From NCBI RefSeq assembly GCF_964355755.1, contig NC_092675.1, forward strand, positions 18,926,912-18,986,911: a DNA stretch of 60,000 bases, in the 5' to 3' direction. A program made the position numbers and the translations under genes. This DNA comes from Antedon mediterranea (taxonomy: Eukaryota > Echinodermata > Crinoidea > Comatulida > Antedonidae). Of this stretch, positions 48,401-57,800 are shown one piece after another (the stretch's first letter is position 1; each line of letters begins with the position of its first letter). Below the pieces are notes generated by a model, which saw only the letters and a program-made list of their open reading frames with translations, was not told the origin of the DNA and searched no databases.

Positions 48401-49007
48401 CTGTTAATTTGGTTTAAATTGGTGTGATAACAATGCTAGGTTGATTATTACAGCTACCCACTTGATGTAGCAAGGAGGAAAATGCAATTGGGACATATGT
48501 TGGCAAACTCCCATCAGTTTGGGTGAGTAATCCAGTTCATACACTAATTATCAACACAACTCTTAATTTCTGAGAATTAGTGCTTAAAATAAATTATCTA
48601 AAATAGTACAACATAGATGATGAGAATTGTACTGGGAAGGTTTTAAAAACATTTCAAAACCACCCTGGATGGGCGAGAAAGAGTTGATTTAGGGAGGGGA
48701 AAAAGCGAAATTATAACGACAGATATATTTATTTAAGGCAGCCAAGATATTGAGCATTGTAATTATCATTATGTTATTACATTATATTTTTTCCATTTTC
48801 ATAACATTTTTTTACATTTCTTTTTAAATCAGTAATTGGATGCAAGTTCTTTTAATCGTTTACCAGCGCCATGGTTTGCGGAAGGGTCTATACCGTGGAT
48901 TAAGCATCAACTATGTACGAGCTATTCCATCCGTTGCTGTGTCCTTCACTGTCTATGAATTTATGAAGCAGCTTCTAAATATTCAACCGAAAAACAATAG
49001 TTTATGA
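42403..49007 (+). CDS. SLC25A16: Mitochondrial carrier, SLC25A16 (Graves disease carrier)-like, nine exons, 311 residues
   Basis: Exons: 42403-42451, 42768-42860, 43309-43442, 43802-43865, 46426-46547, 47024-47090, 47708-47870, 48454-48522, 48833-49007. They sum to 936 bp with matching phases and GT-AG borders, ending in TGA. Three carrier repeats carry the signatures PLDRVK (29-34), PLDMIR (123-128) and PLDVAR (233-238). Family strings include GLYKGNGAMMIRIFPYGAIQ, AGSLAG, YTGIIH, FVGGVAGAIAQT and KGLYRGLS. The protein belongs in the inner mitochondrial membrane; SLC25A16 and its yeast relative are linked to coenzyme A or precursor transport. The length is slightly below vertebrate SLC25A16, mostly from a short N-terminus. 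The ATG at 42403 was chosen because it directly precedes the first carrier helix. Introns carry MITEs, a Harbinger element and a SINE. Confidence 0.95.
44005..44480. mobile_element. Small TTAA-type element related to 34668-37095
   Basis: The right end reads gggacaatacatctttaa, the same terminus plus TTAA. The left part has gggtcattttgaagtatcat and attaactttcacc, matching the inner arm of the larger element. The outer left end is eroded. About 475 bp, non-coding, in intron 4 of the carrier gene. Confidence 0.6.
45223..46202. mobile_element. PIF/Harbinger-type DNA element with a broken MYB-like gene
   Basis: Inverted ends gggcctgttcagacctacgg / inverted gggtatgttcagacctaagg continue to ggagttatgctttc, about 36-40 bp in all. 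The 3-bp duplication TAA is at 45220-45222 and 46203-46205. This TSD and the MYB/SANT-like frame at 45601-45777 point to PIF/Harbinger. No transposase is present. It lies in intron 4 of the carrier gene. Confidence 0.82.
45601..46000 (+). pseudogene. Harbinger MYB/SANT-like DNA-binding protein remnant
   Basis: The ATG at 45601 reads MSSKRVHWRETEVKYLISLW and continues to a stop at 45777. A second frame downstream reads KSGAGASTGFEHFSAINDIL then DHRPNINPNP. A trihelix/MYB-like domain followed by a GxGxxxFEHFxAxxxILxHRP block is the usual form of the accessory DNA-binding protein of Harbinger elements. A frameshift separates the two parts. Confidence 0.65.
46290..46395. mobile_element. MITE fragment 30 bp upstream of carrier exon 5
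   Basis: Right half of the 46632-46772 family: atgacatcaccatatcc, gggcacatccc, then gtttgatagtgtagacagag. The left terminus is missing. It ends about 30 bp before the exon 5 acceptor. Confidence 0.6.
46632..46772. mobile_element. MITE, about 140 bp, with 18-20-bp inverted ends
   Basis: The left end agctctgtctaaactatcaa and the right end ttgatagtgtaaacagagct are inverted copies. The body contains gatgtcatatcattaccata and gggcatatcactaccata. Other copies lie at about 5044-5172, 30279-30360 and 46290-46395. Confidence 0.8.
47565..47690. mobile_element. One-ended remnant of the TTAA element family
   Basis: Reads ttaaagatgtagtatccgcc, then gaatgtgccattttaatgtc and acataatagtt, parallel to the left arm of 34668-37095 (agatgtattgtccccc ... 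gccattttaattgcacataa). It is just upstream of carrier exon 7. Confidence 0.55.
47895..48157 (+). mobile_element. tRNA-derived SINE in carrier intron 7
   Basis: A-box tggcttggtgg (47907-47917) and B-box ggttcaggtcc (47951-47961) at tRNA-like spacing, a tRNA-unrelated body, and an A-rich end aaacaaataaatg near 48157. A complete tRNA cloverleaf is not evident, so this is a SINE and not a tRNA gene. Confidence 0.7.
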
Positions 49008-49790
49008 TGAATGTTGATTTGATGTACATTGACCAAATATTGACCGTAACATTTCCCTTTTACAGTACAACAATTTTTGTGAAAAAATCCAATGATAAAA
49101 TTTTACCTAAAAGGGAAATATTACTGTGTACATGCTTTTTACATGTAGAATTTTATTATTATTGTAGACATTTTTTGAATGAATCTAGTGCTAGTTGTTA
49201 ATTATGTATTGGTCTTTATCTGGTGTATCTATGGCTCTCTGTTTCTATTTGTGATGGATGGCTAAATATTGAAATTCATAAATTATTAGGTATTCTTACA
49301 AAAAATTCCTACAGCTCTGAGCCTCTCCATGTCAAACACTCAACTCAATCAGTAGTTGCAACATCTGTTTTTCTAAGGCAAAGATGGCCTTTTTTAATGG
49401 GCTAGTTCAAACTGCCACTTTGTGTATTTGTTTGTTAATATTAAATAAACATTAATAAATAGCAATTCCCTTTAATGACTATGAAAGAAATAGCACTGTA
49501 ATGTTAATTTTGCTTGTTTTTTTTTTCTTCAAGTAATCGGTGCCTGCATGGGTTTTGTCAGCAGAAATGGCTAGGAGGTGCATAATATTAATAATAATGG
49601 TGTAGCTTTCATATTATTATGAATAAATTATTTTAATAATGTTTTATGAATTAATGAAGGAGCACTGTTTAGTGTTTGAATTGTATTGTTTTTTAAGTTT
49701 TCAAATATGCAAAACTTTTTTTATAGTGTCTTTTTAATGTATTTTAAAATAATTTTCTGGAAACTTGTTGTGAAATAAAAATACCATTTT
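49008..49790 (+). other. SLC25A16: 3' UTR and downstream region of the carrier gene
   Basis: AT-rich, no coding signal. AATAAA at 49444-49449 is the first good polyadenylation signal, and aaataaaa near 49774 is an alternative. The gypsy LTR begins directly after the second. Confidence 0.5.
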
Positions 49791-50301
49791 TAGGGAATAA
49801 GTAATTCTGTCTTTACTTACCCTATTTAGAATACGGTAATGGAGTATTGTAGCAGTCAAACGATGTCCAAAGCTGGAAGTATCCTAGGCTCGAAATAAAT
49901 AAACTATACGGAGTGTAGAAACCACATATCCACACGAAGCGCGTACGTACGTGCGTAGTGTAAGGTTAATAGGCTAGGCTAGTTCAGGACAATAATATAT
50001 ACAACGGTACAATAATTGAAACACGATAACATACAGTAACACGTAGTAAAATATGTAAAGTCAAAACGCTAAATATCAAAATGTAATAGTGCTAATAATT
50101 AGGACAACTAATTATTATCGTAAAGCTTGTACTAAAACTCGCAATGGTTTGCTCATAAAAATATGTCGATGTCTTCTCGTTGAAAACTTGACGCAGAGAG
50201 AGAGAGATCGCTCGTTGCGCGTTCGCTATATTTACAACAGCAATTTGTATAACTTTACGCGTTGAGCGCACACACGCAAATATGTGTGTGAAGTTCCTAC
50301 A
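49791..50301 (-). repeat. 3' LTR of the gypsy element
   Basis: About 511 bp, matching 53947-54453 throughout with a few base changes and small indels, including the length of an (ag)n run at about 50197-50208. In element sense it starts TGTAGGAACTTC. Confidence 0.92.
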
Positions 50302-50376
50302 TAGCTCCCCCCTAGCTCTTTGCCGCTAGGTGAGAGCGATAGAAAAAATAAGTTCATAAAGTTTAGTAAAAAGTAT

Positions 50377-52769
50377 TCAGGTACAGTCATGCTCATTGAA
50401 TTTTTGTGGCCAATGTACGTGTCGTCCAGAGCGAGTTTGGCGGGGTGGCGACGGTGCGATTGTAATGTACGTCTCTGTCGTATGATGTTGCTGCCTGACT
50501 AGGTCCGTATTAGTTTGATCCGTATCTAAGTAAGCCGGTTTCAGTCTATCGAGACTTACTGTGTCCTGTTTTCCTGCGAGTTGTACAACGAAAAATTTGT
50601 CGCTCCTGCTAACAACTTTAAACGGGCCATTGTAAGGGCACTGTAGAGGCTTACGGACTTTATCACAGCGAATGAAAACGTGTGTACACTTAGCTAAATC
50701 TGTATGTACGTGTACCTTACGAGAATTGTGTCGCGTCGGTGTTGGACGTATGTTTTGCATAATGCGCTGCAGTCGATGAATATAGTTACTAGGGTCCAAG
50801 TCAGCATTAGTGGAAGAAGGCGTAACAAACTGCCCTGGCAAACGTAACGTGGTGCCGAAAACTAATTCTGCTGACGATAGCCCCAAGTCTTCCTTGACCA
50901 CCGTGCGAAGACCAAGAAGTACTAGCGGTAAAGCATCTGACCATAGCTGAGGGTCGTCGAGGGCCTTAAGCGAACCTTTAACGTGTCGGACATCGGTGTT
51001 AAATTGTGAGATGTAATCTAGGTGACGAATCTCTCGAGGTGAGTAGCGGTCCGAGCTTGCTTTCAGTGCAAATGTGAGCGGTTTGTGATCTGTGAGGATG
51101 AAAAATTCCCTTGCTTCAAGCAAATGACGAAAATGTCGGATAGCAAGGTAAGCGGCTAACAGTTCTCGTCCGAATGTGCTGTACCTTGCTTCAGCTGGAT
51201 TCATTCTGCGCGAGAAGAATGCGATAGGATGCCAGACGTCTTTTACCATCTGTTGTAGCACCCCACCAACCGCAAAGTTAGATGCATCAACCATTAAACA
51301 TAATGTGGCGGATGAATCGGGATGTTCCAGATAAGTTGCCTCTGCAAGTGCTACCTTAACAGCCTCAAAGGCCGTAATCGCCGTCGGTGGTAATGTAATT
51401 GATTTTCGAGGTTTACCTGCCAGTAAATCAGTCAACGGATGAGCTATATCTGAACATCGAGGAATAAAACGCCTGTAGAAGTTGATTAATCCTAAGAATT
51501 CGCGCAGTTTACGGACTGTGTCGGGTACAGGAAATGTTTCGATAGCTTCTATCTTGGAACGTAGTGGTCGGATACCCATGTCGTCGATATGATGTCCCAG
51601 AAATGTCAAAGACGAAACTCCCCATTCACATTTGACAGGATTAACTACAATACCAAATTCTTAAGACGGTCGAACAACAACCTGAGGTGACTTTCATGTT
51701 CTTGTTCATCATTGCTGGCTATGAGAAGATCGTCGATGTATGCGTATACAAAATCCAAACCACGTAAAACTTTATCGATGAACCGCTGGAATGTCTGTGC
51801 TGCGTCCAAGTCCAAACGGCATTCTTAAAAATTCGAACATCCCAAATGGTGTCGTTATTGCGGTTTTCGGCACATCTTCTGGTGCAACAGGTATCTGGTG
51901 ATAGGCTCGTACCAGGTCAATCTTAGAGAAAACTTTCTTTCCCTGAAGCGTAGCTGTGAAATCGTGAATATGAGGGATTGGATATCTATCCGGAACTAGC
52001 ATTATTGAGGGCTCTGTAGTCTCCACATGGTCTCCAATCACCTTCTGTTTGCTTCGCAACCATGTGAAGCGGCGAAGACCAGCAACTTTTTGACGGTTGA
52101 ATAATGCCCAGCTGAAGCATATGGTCGAACTCAGCTCGTGCGATTTTGAGTTTCTGTGGAGCCAATCTCCGAGGTCGGGCAGCGATCGATGGACCTTTGG
52201 TAGTTATACGATGAGTGACATCATGCTTAAGTTTGGCCTCTTTGAAACTCGGACGTGTAATTTTGGGAAAATATTTGCCAAGTATTGATTCATAACTTGA
52301 ATCAATCACAGGTCGAGGCAAAACAGGACTAAGCGAGCAGAGCTTAGATGCAGTACCTTAAATTAGTAGTAGAATCAATTAACTTGCGGTGTTTAACATC
52401 GACTAACAAACCAAAATGTTGCAGAAAGTCTGCGCCGACAATTGCTGAGGGAACATCGGCTATAGTAAACACCCATCTGCATGTCCATCTAAAACCAAAA
52501 TCAAGTGTTAAAGACCGTTCACCATAGGTGTTGATTTAAGAGTTGTTAACTGCTTGCAAAACAAAATCACTTTTTCGCTGTTGACGGTCTTGTTTTGTTG
52601 CAGGAAGGACGCTAATCTCAGCTCCCGTATCTACTAAAAACTTTAGTCCAGTATCTCTATCATAAATGTGAAATAAGCGACTATCAGAAACGGTGCCGGA
52701 CGAATTCGTCGCAGTTATTCGCCGGCTTTGGAGTTTTCCGAAGTTGGGAAACTGCATGGCGACCTGCAC
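50377..52769 (-). pseudogene. Gypsy Pol remnant: protease, RT, RNase H, integrase C-terminus
   Basis: Protease with LVDTGAEISVLP (52769-52536) ends at an in-frame stop. RT fragments follow at 52321-51986 ([21 protein letters not shown]) and 52059-51772 ([23 protein letters not shown]). After another shift comes VYAYIDDLLIAS (about 51730). The longest frame, 51609-50377 (410 residues), holds the RT thumb/connection (FLGHHI, LREFLGLINFYRRFIP) and RNase H (LMVDASNFAVGG, FILTDHKPL). It then jumps after GSLKALDD (about 50960) to the integrase C-terminal tail (LRTVVKEDLGLSSAELVFG). The integrase zinc finger and DDE core are deleted. Confidence 0.9.
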
Positions 52770-53687
52770 CTACGTGCTGCCTTGCCAAACCGGGTGTGAT
52801 ACCAGCACTGCTCTGAGTCATTTTCATTGGTTTGTGTTCGTTTAGCACTGGAAGAACGGTTCCAATTTCGGCTTCTGCTCCTGCTCTTATCCCGTTGTTG
52901 ATCGTTTGCCAAGGATGATACCATTGCGGTCAACTTGTTAATTTCAGCTCGTACCGTTTGAATTTCGTTTCGGTTGGCGTTAGCACTTGTCGGGTTAGAG
53001 ATTGCGGCTACTCTGGGTTGGCTGGGAGACACCTCTAAAATTCTGTCGGCTAATTCCGCTATCTGAGCGACGGTAACGTTTCCGCCTGTTGCGGCTAAAA
53101 TCAGTTGCACGTTATTGGGCAATCGCTGAATGAACAACTGTTTCAAGATCGAATCCTCTAATGTGCGGCTGCCTAACAACTGATACATTTTGCGCAATAG
53201 TTGTGTTGGTTTTCTGTCACCCAATTCCTCCGTAGTGAGCAGTTGGTGCAACCGTTTCTTCTCCGAATCGGAGGTCCGCTTAATTAACTCTTCCTTTAAC
53301 TTGCTGTATGGACCCTCAGCAGGAGGAGCTAATAGCAGATCACGTACCTCCTGGACGATCGAAGGCTGTAACGACGCCACGATATAGGCAAATTTCGTAG
53401 CTTGTATGATTTATTTCTTTTTTATTTTTAAATGCGCCTTGAGCACTCTGGAGTGGTATGTGCGCTATAAAAATCTTATTATTATTATTATTATTATTAA
53501 TATTGCGAGTTGCGAACTGCGCTTCCACTTGGGCAAACCATATCGCGGGATCGTTAGCCCAAAATGGTGGTAGCTTGAGGGTAAATGCCGCTAAAGGTAA
53601 TGCGCGTTGCGTGGCGACTGGTACCCCAGCATTACCTCCCGCTTGATCCACAGCAACTGCTGCTTCGGCTGGAGGAGGATCTTCCAT
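52715..53687 (-). pseudogene. Gypsy Gag, interrupted by a SINE-like insertion
   Basis: Gag starts MEDPPPAEAAVAVDQ (53687), reads to QFATRNI, then is broken at about 53500-53405 by a 95-bp insert. It resumes ATKFAYIVASLQPS and continues to the finger CWYHTRFGKAARRCRSPC. That CHCC-type pattern, instead of the usual CCHC knuckle, is a hallmark of the CsRn1 clade. Confidence 0.85.
53405..53500 (+). mobile_element. Short SINE/LINE-tail insertion in gypsy gag
   Basis: Plus-strand gcgccttgagcactctggag, then gtgcgctataaaaatc and an (att)n tail. It interrupts the gag frame, and on the opposite strand it creates a run of asparagine codons. Confidence 0.65.
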
Positions 53688-53923
53688 TTTCGCCTCAAAA
53701 AATTAATAATTGTTTTAGGCCTACCTTATAATTAAAAGTAAACTGTGTAACAGAAATGTTTTCAAAAATAGTTGTACGTAGTACTATATATATAGTACGA
53801 TCAATGCTGTTTGCTGCCTCGTATACAGGATAGGCTTAGATAGGCCGAGTATCGCTAATAATACAAATGTTACATAAAAGAAGTACAGCCTACAGATGAA
53901 TACTCCACTACACTAGTCCATAC

Positions 53924-53942
53924 GAATCACGTCGGGGTCACC
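53924..53942 (-). other. Primer binding site for tRNA-Trp
   Basis: The plus strand reads aatcacgtcggggtcacca, the 3'-terminal sequence of tRNA-Trp including CCA, so the minus-strand element RNA would pair with it. It lies a few bases inside the 5' LTR. Confidence 0.8.
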
Positions 53943-53946
53943 ACTT

Positions 53947-54453
53947 TTGGGAATAAGTAATTCGGTCTTTACTTACCCTATTTAAAATACGGTAATGGAG
54001 TATTGTAGCAGTCAAACGATGTCCAAAGCTGGAAGTATCCTAGGCTCGAAGTAAATAAACTATACGGAGTGTAGAAACCACATATCCACACGAAGCGCGT
54101 ACGTACGTGCGCAGTGTAAGGTTAAGGCTAGTTCAGGACAATAATATATACAACGGTACAATAATTGAAACACGATAACATACAGTAACACGTAGTAAAA
54201 TATGTAAAGTTAAAACGCTAAATATCAAAATGTATAGTGTTAATAATTAGGACAACTAATTATTATCGTAAAGCTTGTACTAAAACTCGCAATGGTTTGC
54301 TCATAAAAATATGTCGATGTCTTCTCGTTGAAAACTTGACGCAGAGAGAGAGAGAGAGATCGCTCGTTGCGCGTTCGCTATATTTACAACAGCAATTTGT
54401 ATAACTTTACGCGTTGAGCGCACACACGCAAATATGTGTGTGAAGTTCCTACA
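53947..54453 (-). repeat. 5' LTR of the gypsy element
   Basis: About 507 bp. It carries a longer (ag)n run (about 54343-54358) than the 3' LTR and lacks a few bases near 54124. Several differences between the LTRs indicate an older insertion than the BEL element. Confidence 0.92.
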
Positions 54454-54844
54454 CATTTTACCTTTATTATTATTATTATTTTGTACTTTTTCTAACAGTT
54501 TCCCAAAATACCTCAAACATTTTGTTGGACATGTCATTTTCATTTTACATTGAGCATTTTTTTTTTCAACACTGACTGAAACATTTTTCTGCCCACCTCC
54601 AAATCAACTCTAAACATGGATTAATCCTTAAATTGAACCTTACCGTACTAAATGACGATTTTGTTTACCGTACACGTTTCGTGGTTCCTCGTGAAATATC
54701 AAAAGTCGCATGTGTTGTTGCTTGTGTCAAGCTAGCCGACAATAAGCAAGCCGACAATAAGCCAGCCCACTTTTATTTTTTCCAGCCGACAATAACTATG
54801 AAACGCCGTTTGTGTATTTTTCACATTTTCAGTATTGTTTAAGG
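54454..54844. other. Spacer between gypsy element and satellite
   Basis: AT-rich with an (att)n run at about 54464-54481. Three short units of agccgacaataa occur between 54735 and 54800. No gene was seen. Confidence 0.55.
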
Positions 54845-57800
54845 TTTTTATAGTATTAGAAATTCAATATTTGTGAGAAAATGGCGGATTGCTCCTGGGA
54901 GTCACTTGGTGGGATTATACTAGGGTACCTCCTTAGTCGTCCAGTATAAGTTAGGGTGGGACCACTGGTCCCGTTTACTCAGCCCTCATCTTCTAAATCT
55001 GAGTGTAACTCAATTCCGATTTTTATTATTATAGTGAAATTTGATACTGTATTTGTGAGAAAATGGCGGATTGCTCCTGAGAGTCACTTGGTGGGATTAT
55101 ACTAGGGTACCTCCTTAGTCGTCCAGTATAAGTTAGAGTAGGACCACTGGTCCTGTTTACTCAGCCCTCATCTTTTAAATCTGAGTGTAACTCAATTACG
55201 ATTTTTAATATTATAGTGAAATTTGATACTGTATTTGTGAGAAAATGGCGGATTGCTCCTGGGAGTCACTTGGTGGAATTATACTTGGGTACCTCCTTAG
55301 TCGTCCAGTATAAGTTAGAGTAGGACCGCTGGCCCTGTTGACTCAGCCCTCATCTTTTAAATCTGAGTGTAACTCAATTACGATCTTTAATATTATAGTG
55401 AAATTTGATACTGTATTTGTGAGAAAATGGCGGATTGCTCCTGGGAGTCACTTGGTGGGATTATACTAGGGTACCTCCTTAGTCGTCCAGTATAAGTTAG
55501 AGTAGGACCGCTGGTCTTGTTTACTCAGCCCTCATCTTTTAAATCTGAGTGTAACTCAATTCCGATTTTTAATATTATAGTGAAATTTGATACTGTATTT
55601 GTGAGAAAATGGCGGATTGCTCCTGAGAGTCACTTGGTGGGATTATACTAGGGTACCTCCTTAGTCGTCCAGTATAAGTTAGAGTAGGACCACTGGTCCT
55701 GTTTACTCAGCCCTCATCTTTTAAATCTGAGTGTAACTCAATTACGATTTTTAATATTATAGTGAAATTTGATACTGTATTTGTGAGAAAATGGCGGATT
55801 GCTCCTGGGAGTCACTTGGTGGAATTATACTTGGGTACATCCTTAGTCGTCCAGTATAAGTTAGAGTAGGACCGCTGGCCCTGTTGACTCAGCCCTCATC
55901 TTTTAAATCTGAGTGTAACTCAATTACGATCTTTAATATTATAGTGAAATTTGATACTGTATTTGTGAGAAAATGGCGGATTGCTCCTGGGAGTCACTTG
56001 GTGGGATTATACTAGGGTACCTCCTTAGTCGTCCAGTATAAGTTAGAGTAGGACCGCTGGTCTTGTTTATTCAGACCTCATCTTTTAAATCTGAGTGTAA
56101 CTCAATTACGATTTTTAATATTATAGTGAAATTTGATACTGTATTTGTGAGAAAATGGCGGATTGCTCCTGGGAATCACTTGGTGGGATTATACTAGGGT
56201 ACCTCCTTAGTCGTCCAGTATAAGTTAGGGTGGGACCACTGGTCCCGTTTACTCAGCCCTCATCTTTTAAATCTGAGTGTAACTCAATTCCGATTTTTTA
56301 TATTATAGTGAAATTTGAAACTGTATTTGTGAGAAAATGGCGGATTGCTCCTGGGAGTCACTTGGTGGGATTATACTAGGGTACCTCCTTAGTCGTCCAG
56401 TATAAGTTAGAGTAGGACCACTGGTCCTGTTTACTCAGCCCTCATCTTTTAAATCTGAGTGTAACTCAATTACGATTTTTAATATTATAGTGAAATTTGA
56501 TACTGTATTTGTGAGAAAATGGCGGATTGCTCCTGGGATTCACTTGGTGGGATTATACTTGGGTACATCCTTAGTCGTCCAGTTTAAGTTAGAGTAGGAC
56601 CGCTGGTCCCGTTTACTCAGCCCTCATCTTTTAAATCTGAGTGTAACTCAATTACGATTTTTAATATTATAGTGAAATTTGATACTGTATTTGTGAGAAA
56701 ATGGCGGATTGCTCTTGGGAGTCACTTGGTTGGATTATACTAGGGTACCTCCTTAGTCGTCCAGTATAAGTTAGAGTAGGACCGCTGGCCCTGTTTACTC
56801 AGCCCTCATCTTTTAAATCTAAGTGTAACTCAATTACGATCTTTAATATTATAGTGAAATTTGATACTGTATCTGTGAGAAAATGGCGGATTGCTCCTAG
56901 GAGTCACTTGGTGGGATTATACGAGGGGACCTCCTTAATCGTCCAGTATAAGTTAGATTAGGACCGCTGGTCCCGTTGACTCAGCCCTCATCTTTTAAAT
57001 CTGAGTATAACTCAATTACGATTTTTTATATAGTGAAATTTGATACTGTATTTGTGAGAAAATGGCGGATTGCTCCTGGGAGTCACTTGGTGGGATTATA
57101 CTAGGGTACCTCCTTAGTCGTCCAGTATAAGTTAGAGTAGGACCGCTGGTCTTGTTTACTCAGCCCTCATCTTTTAAATCTGAGTGTAACTCAATTACGA
57201 TTTTTAATATTATAGTGAAATTTGATACTGTATTTGTGAGAAAATGGCAGATTGCTCCTGGGAGTCACTAGGTGGGATTATACTAGGGTACCTCCTTAGT
57301 CGTCCAGTATAAGTTAGGGTGGGACCACTGGTCCCGTTTACTCAGCCCTCATCTTTTAAATCTGAGTGTAACTCAATTCCGATTTTTAATATTATAGTGA
57401 AATTTGATACTGTATTTGTGAGAAAATGGCGGATTGCTCCTGGGAGTCACTTGGTGGGATTATACTAGGGTACCTCCTTAGTCGTCCAGTATAAGTTAGG
57501 GTAGGACCACTGGTCCCGTTTACTCAGCCCTCATCTTTTAAATCTGAGTGTAACTCAATTCCGATTTTTAATATTATAGTGAAATTTGATACTGTATTTG
57601 TGAGAAAATGGCGGATTGCTCCTGGGAGTCACTTGGTGGGATTATACTAGGGTACCTTCTTAGTCGTCCAGTATAAGTTAGAGTAGGACCACTGGTCCTG
57701 TTTACTCAGCCCTCATCTTTTAAATCTGAGTGTAACTCAATTACGATTTTTAATATTATAGTGAAATTTGATACTGTATTTGTGAGAAAATGGCGGATTG

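Larger units (their letters stand above)
49791..54453 (-). mobile_element. Ty3/gypsy LTR retrotransposon, CsRn1 clade, defective
   Basis: Minus-strand element with 3' LTR 49791-50301, 5' LTR 53947-54453, and a purine tract (plus strand ctccccccta) next to the 3' LTR. The primer site reads tggtgaccccgacgtgatt on the minus strand (about 53924-53942), complementary to the tRNA-Trp 3' end, as in CsRn1/Kabuki elements. catttt on both outer sides is a probable target duplication. Gag, protease, RT and RNase H are recognisable in order, but several frameshifts and a deletion of the integrase core make it inactive. Confidence 0.92.

Noticed and set aside
49004-49405. Small frames after the carrier stop codon
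   Set aside because: They lie in the 3' UTR, have AT-rich random composition, and match no family.
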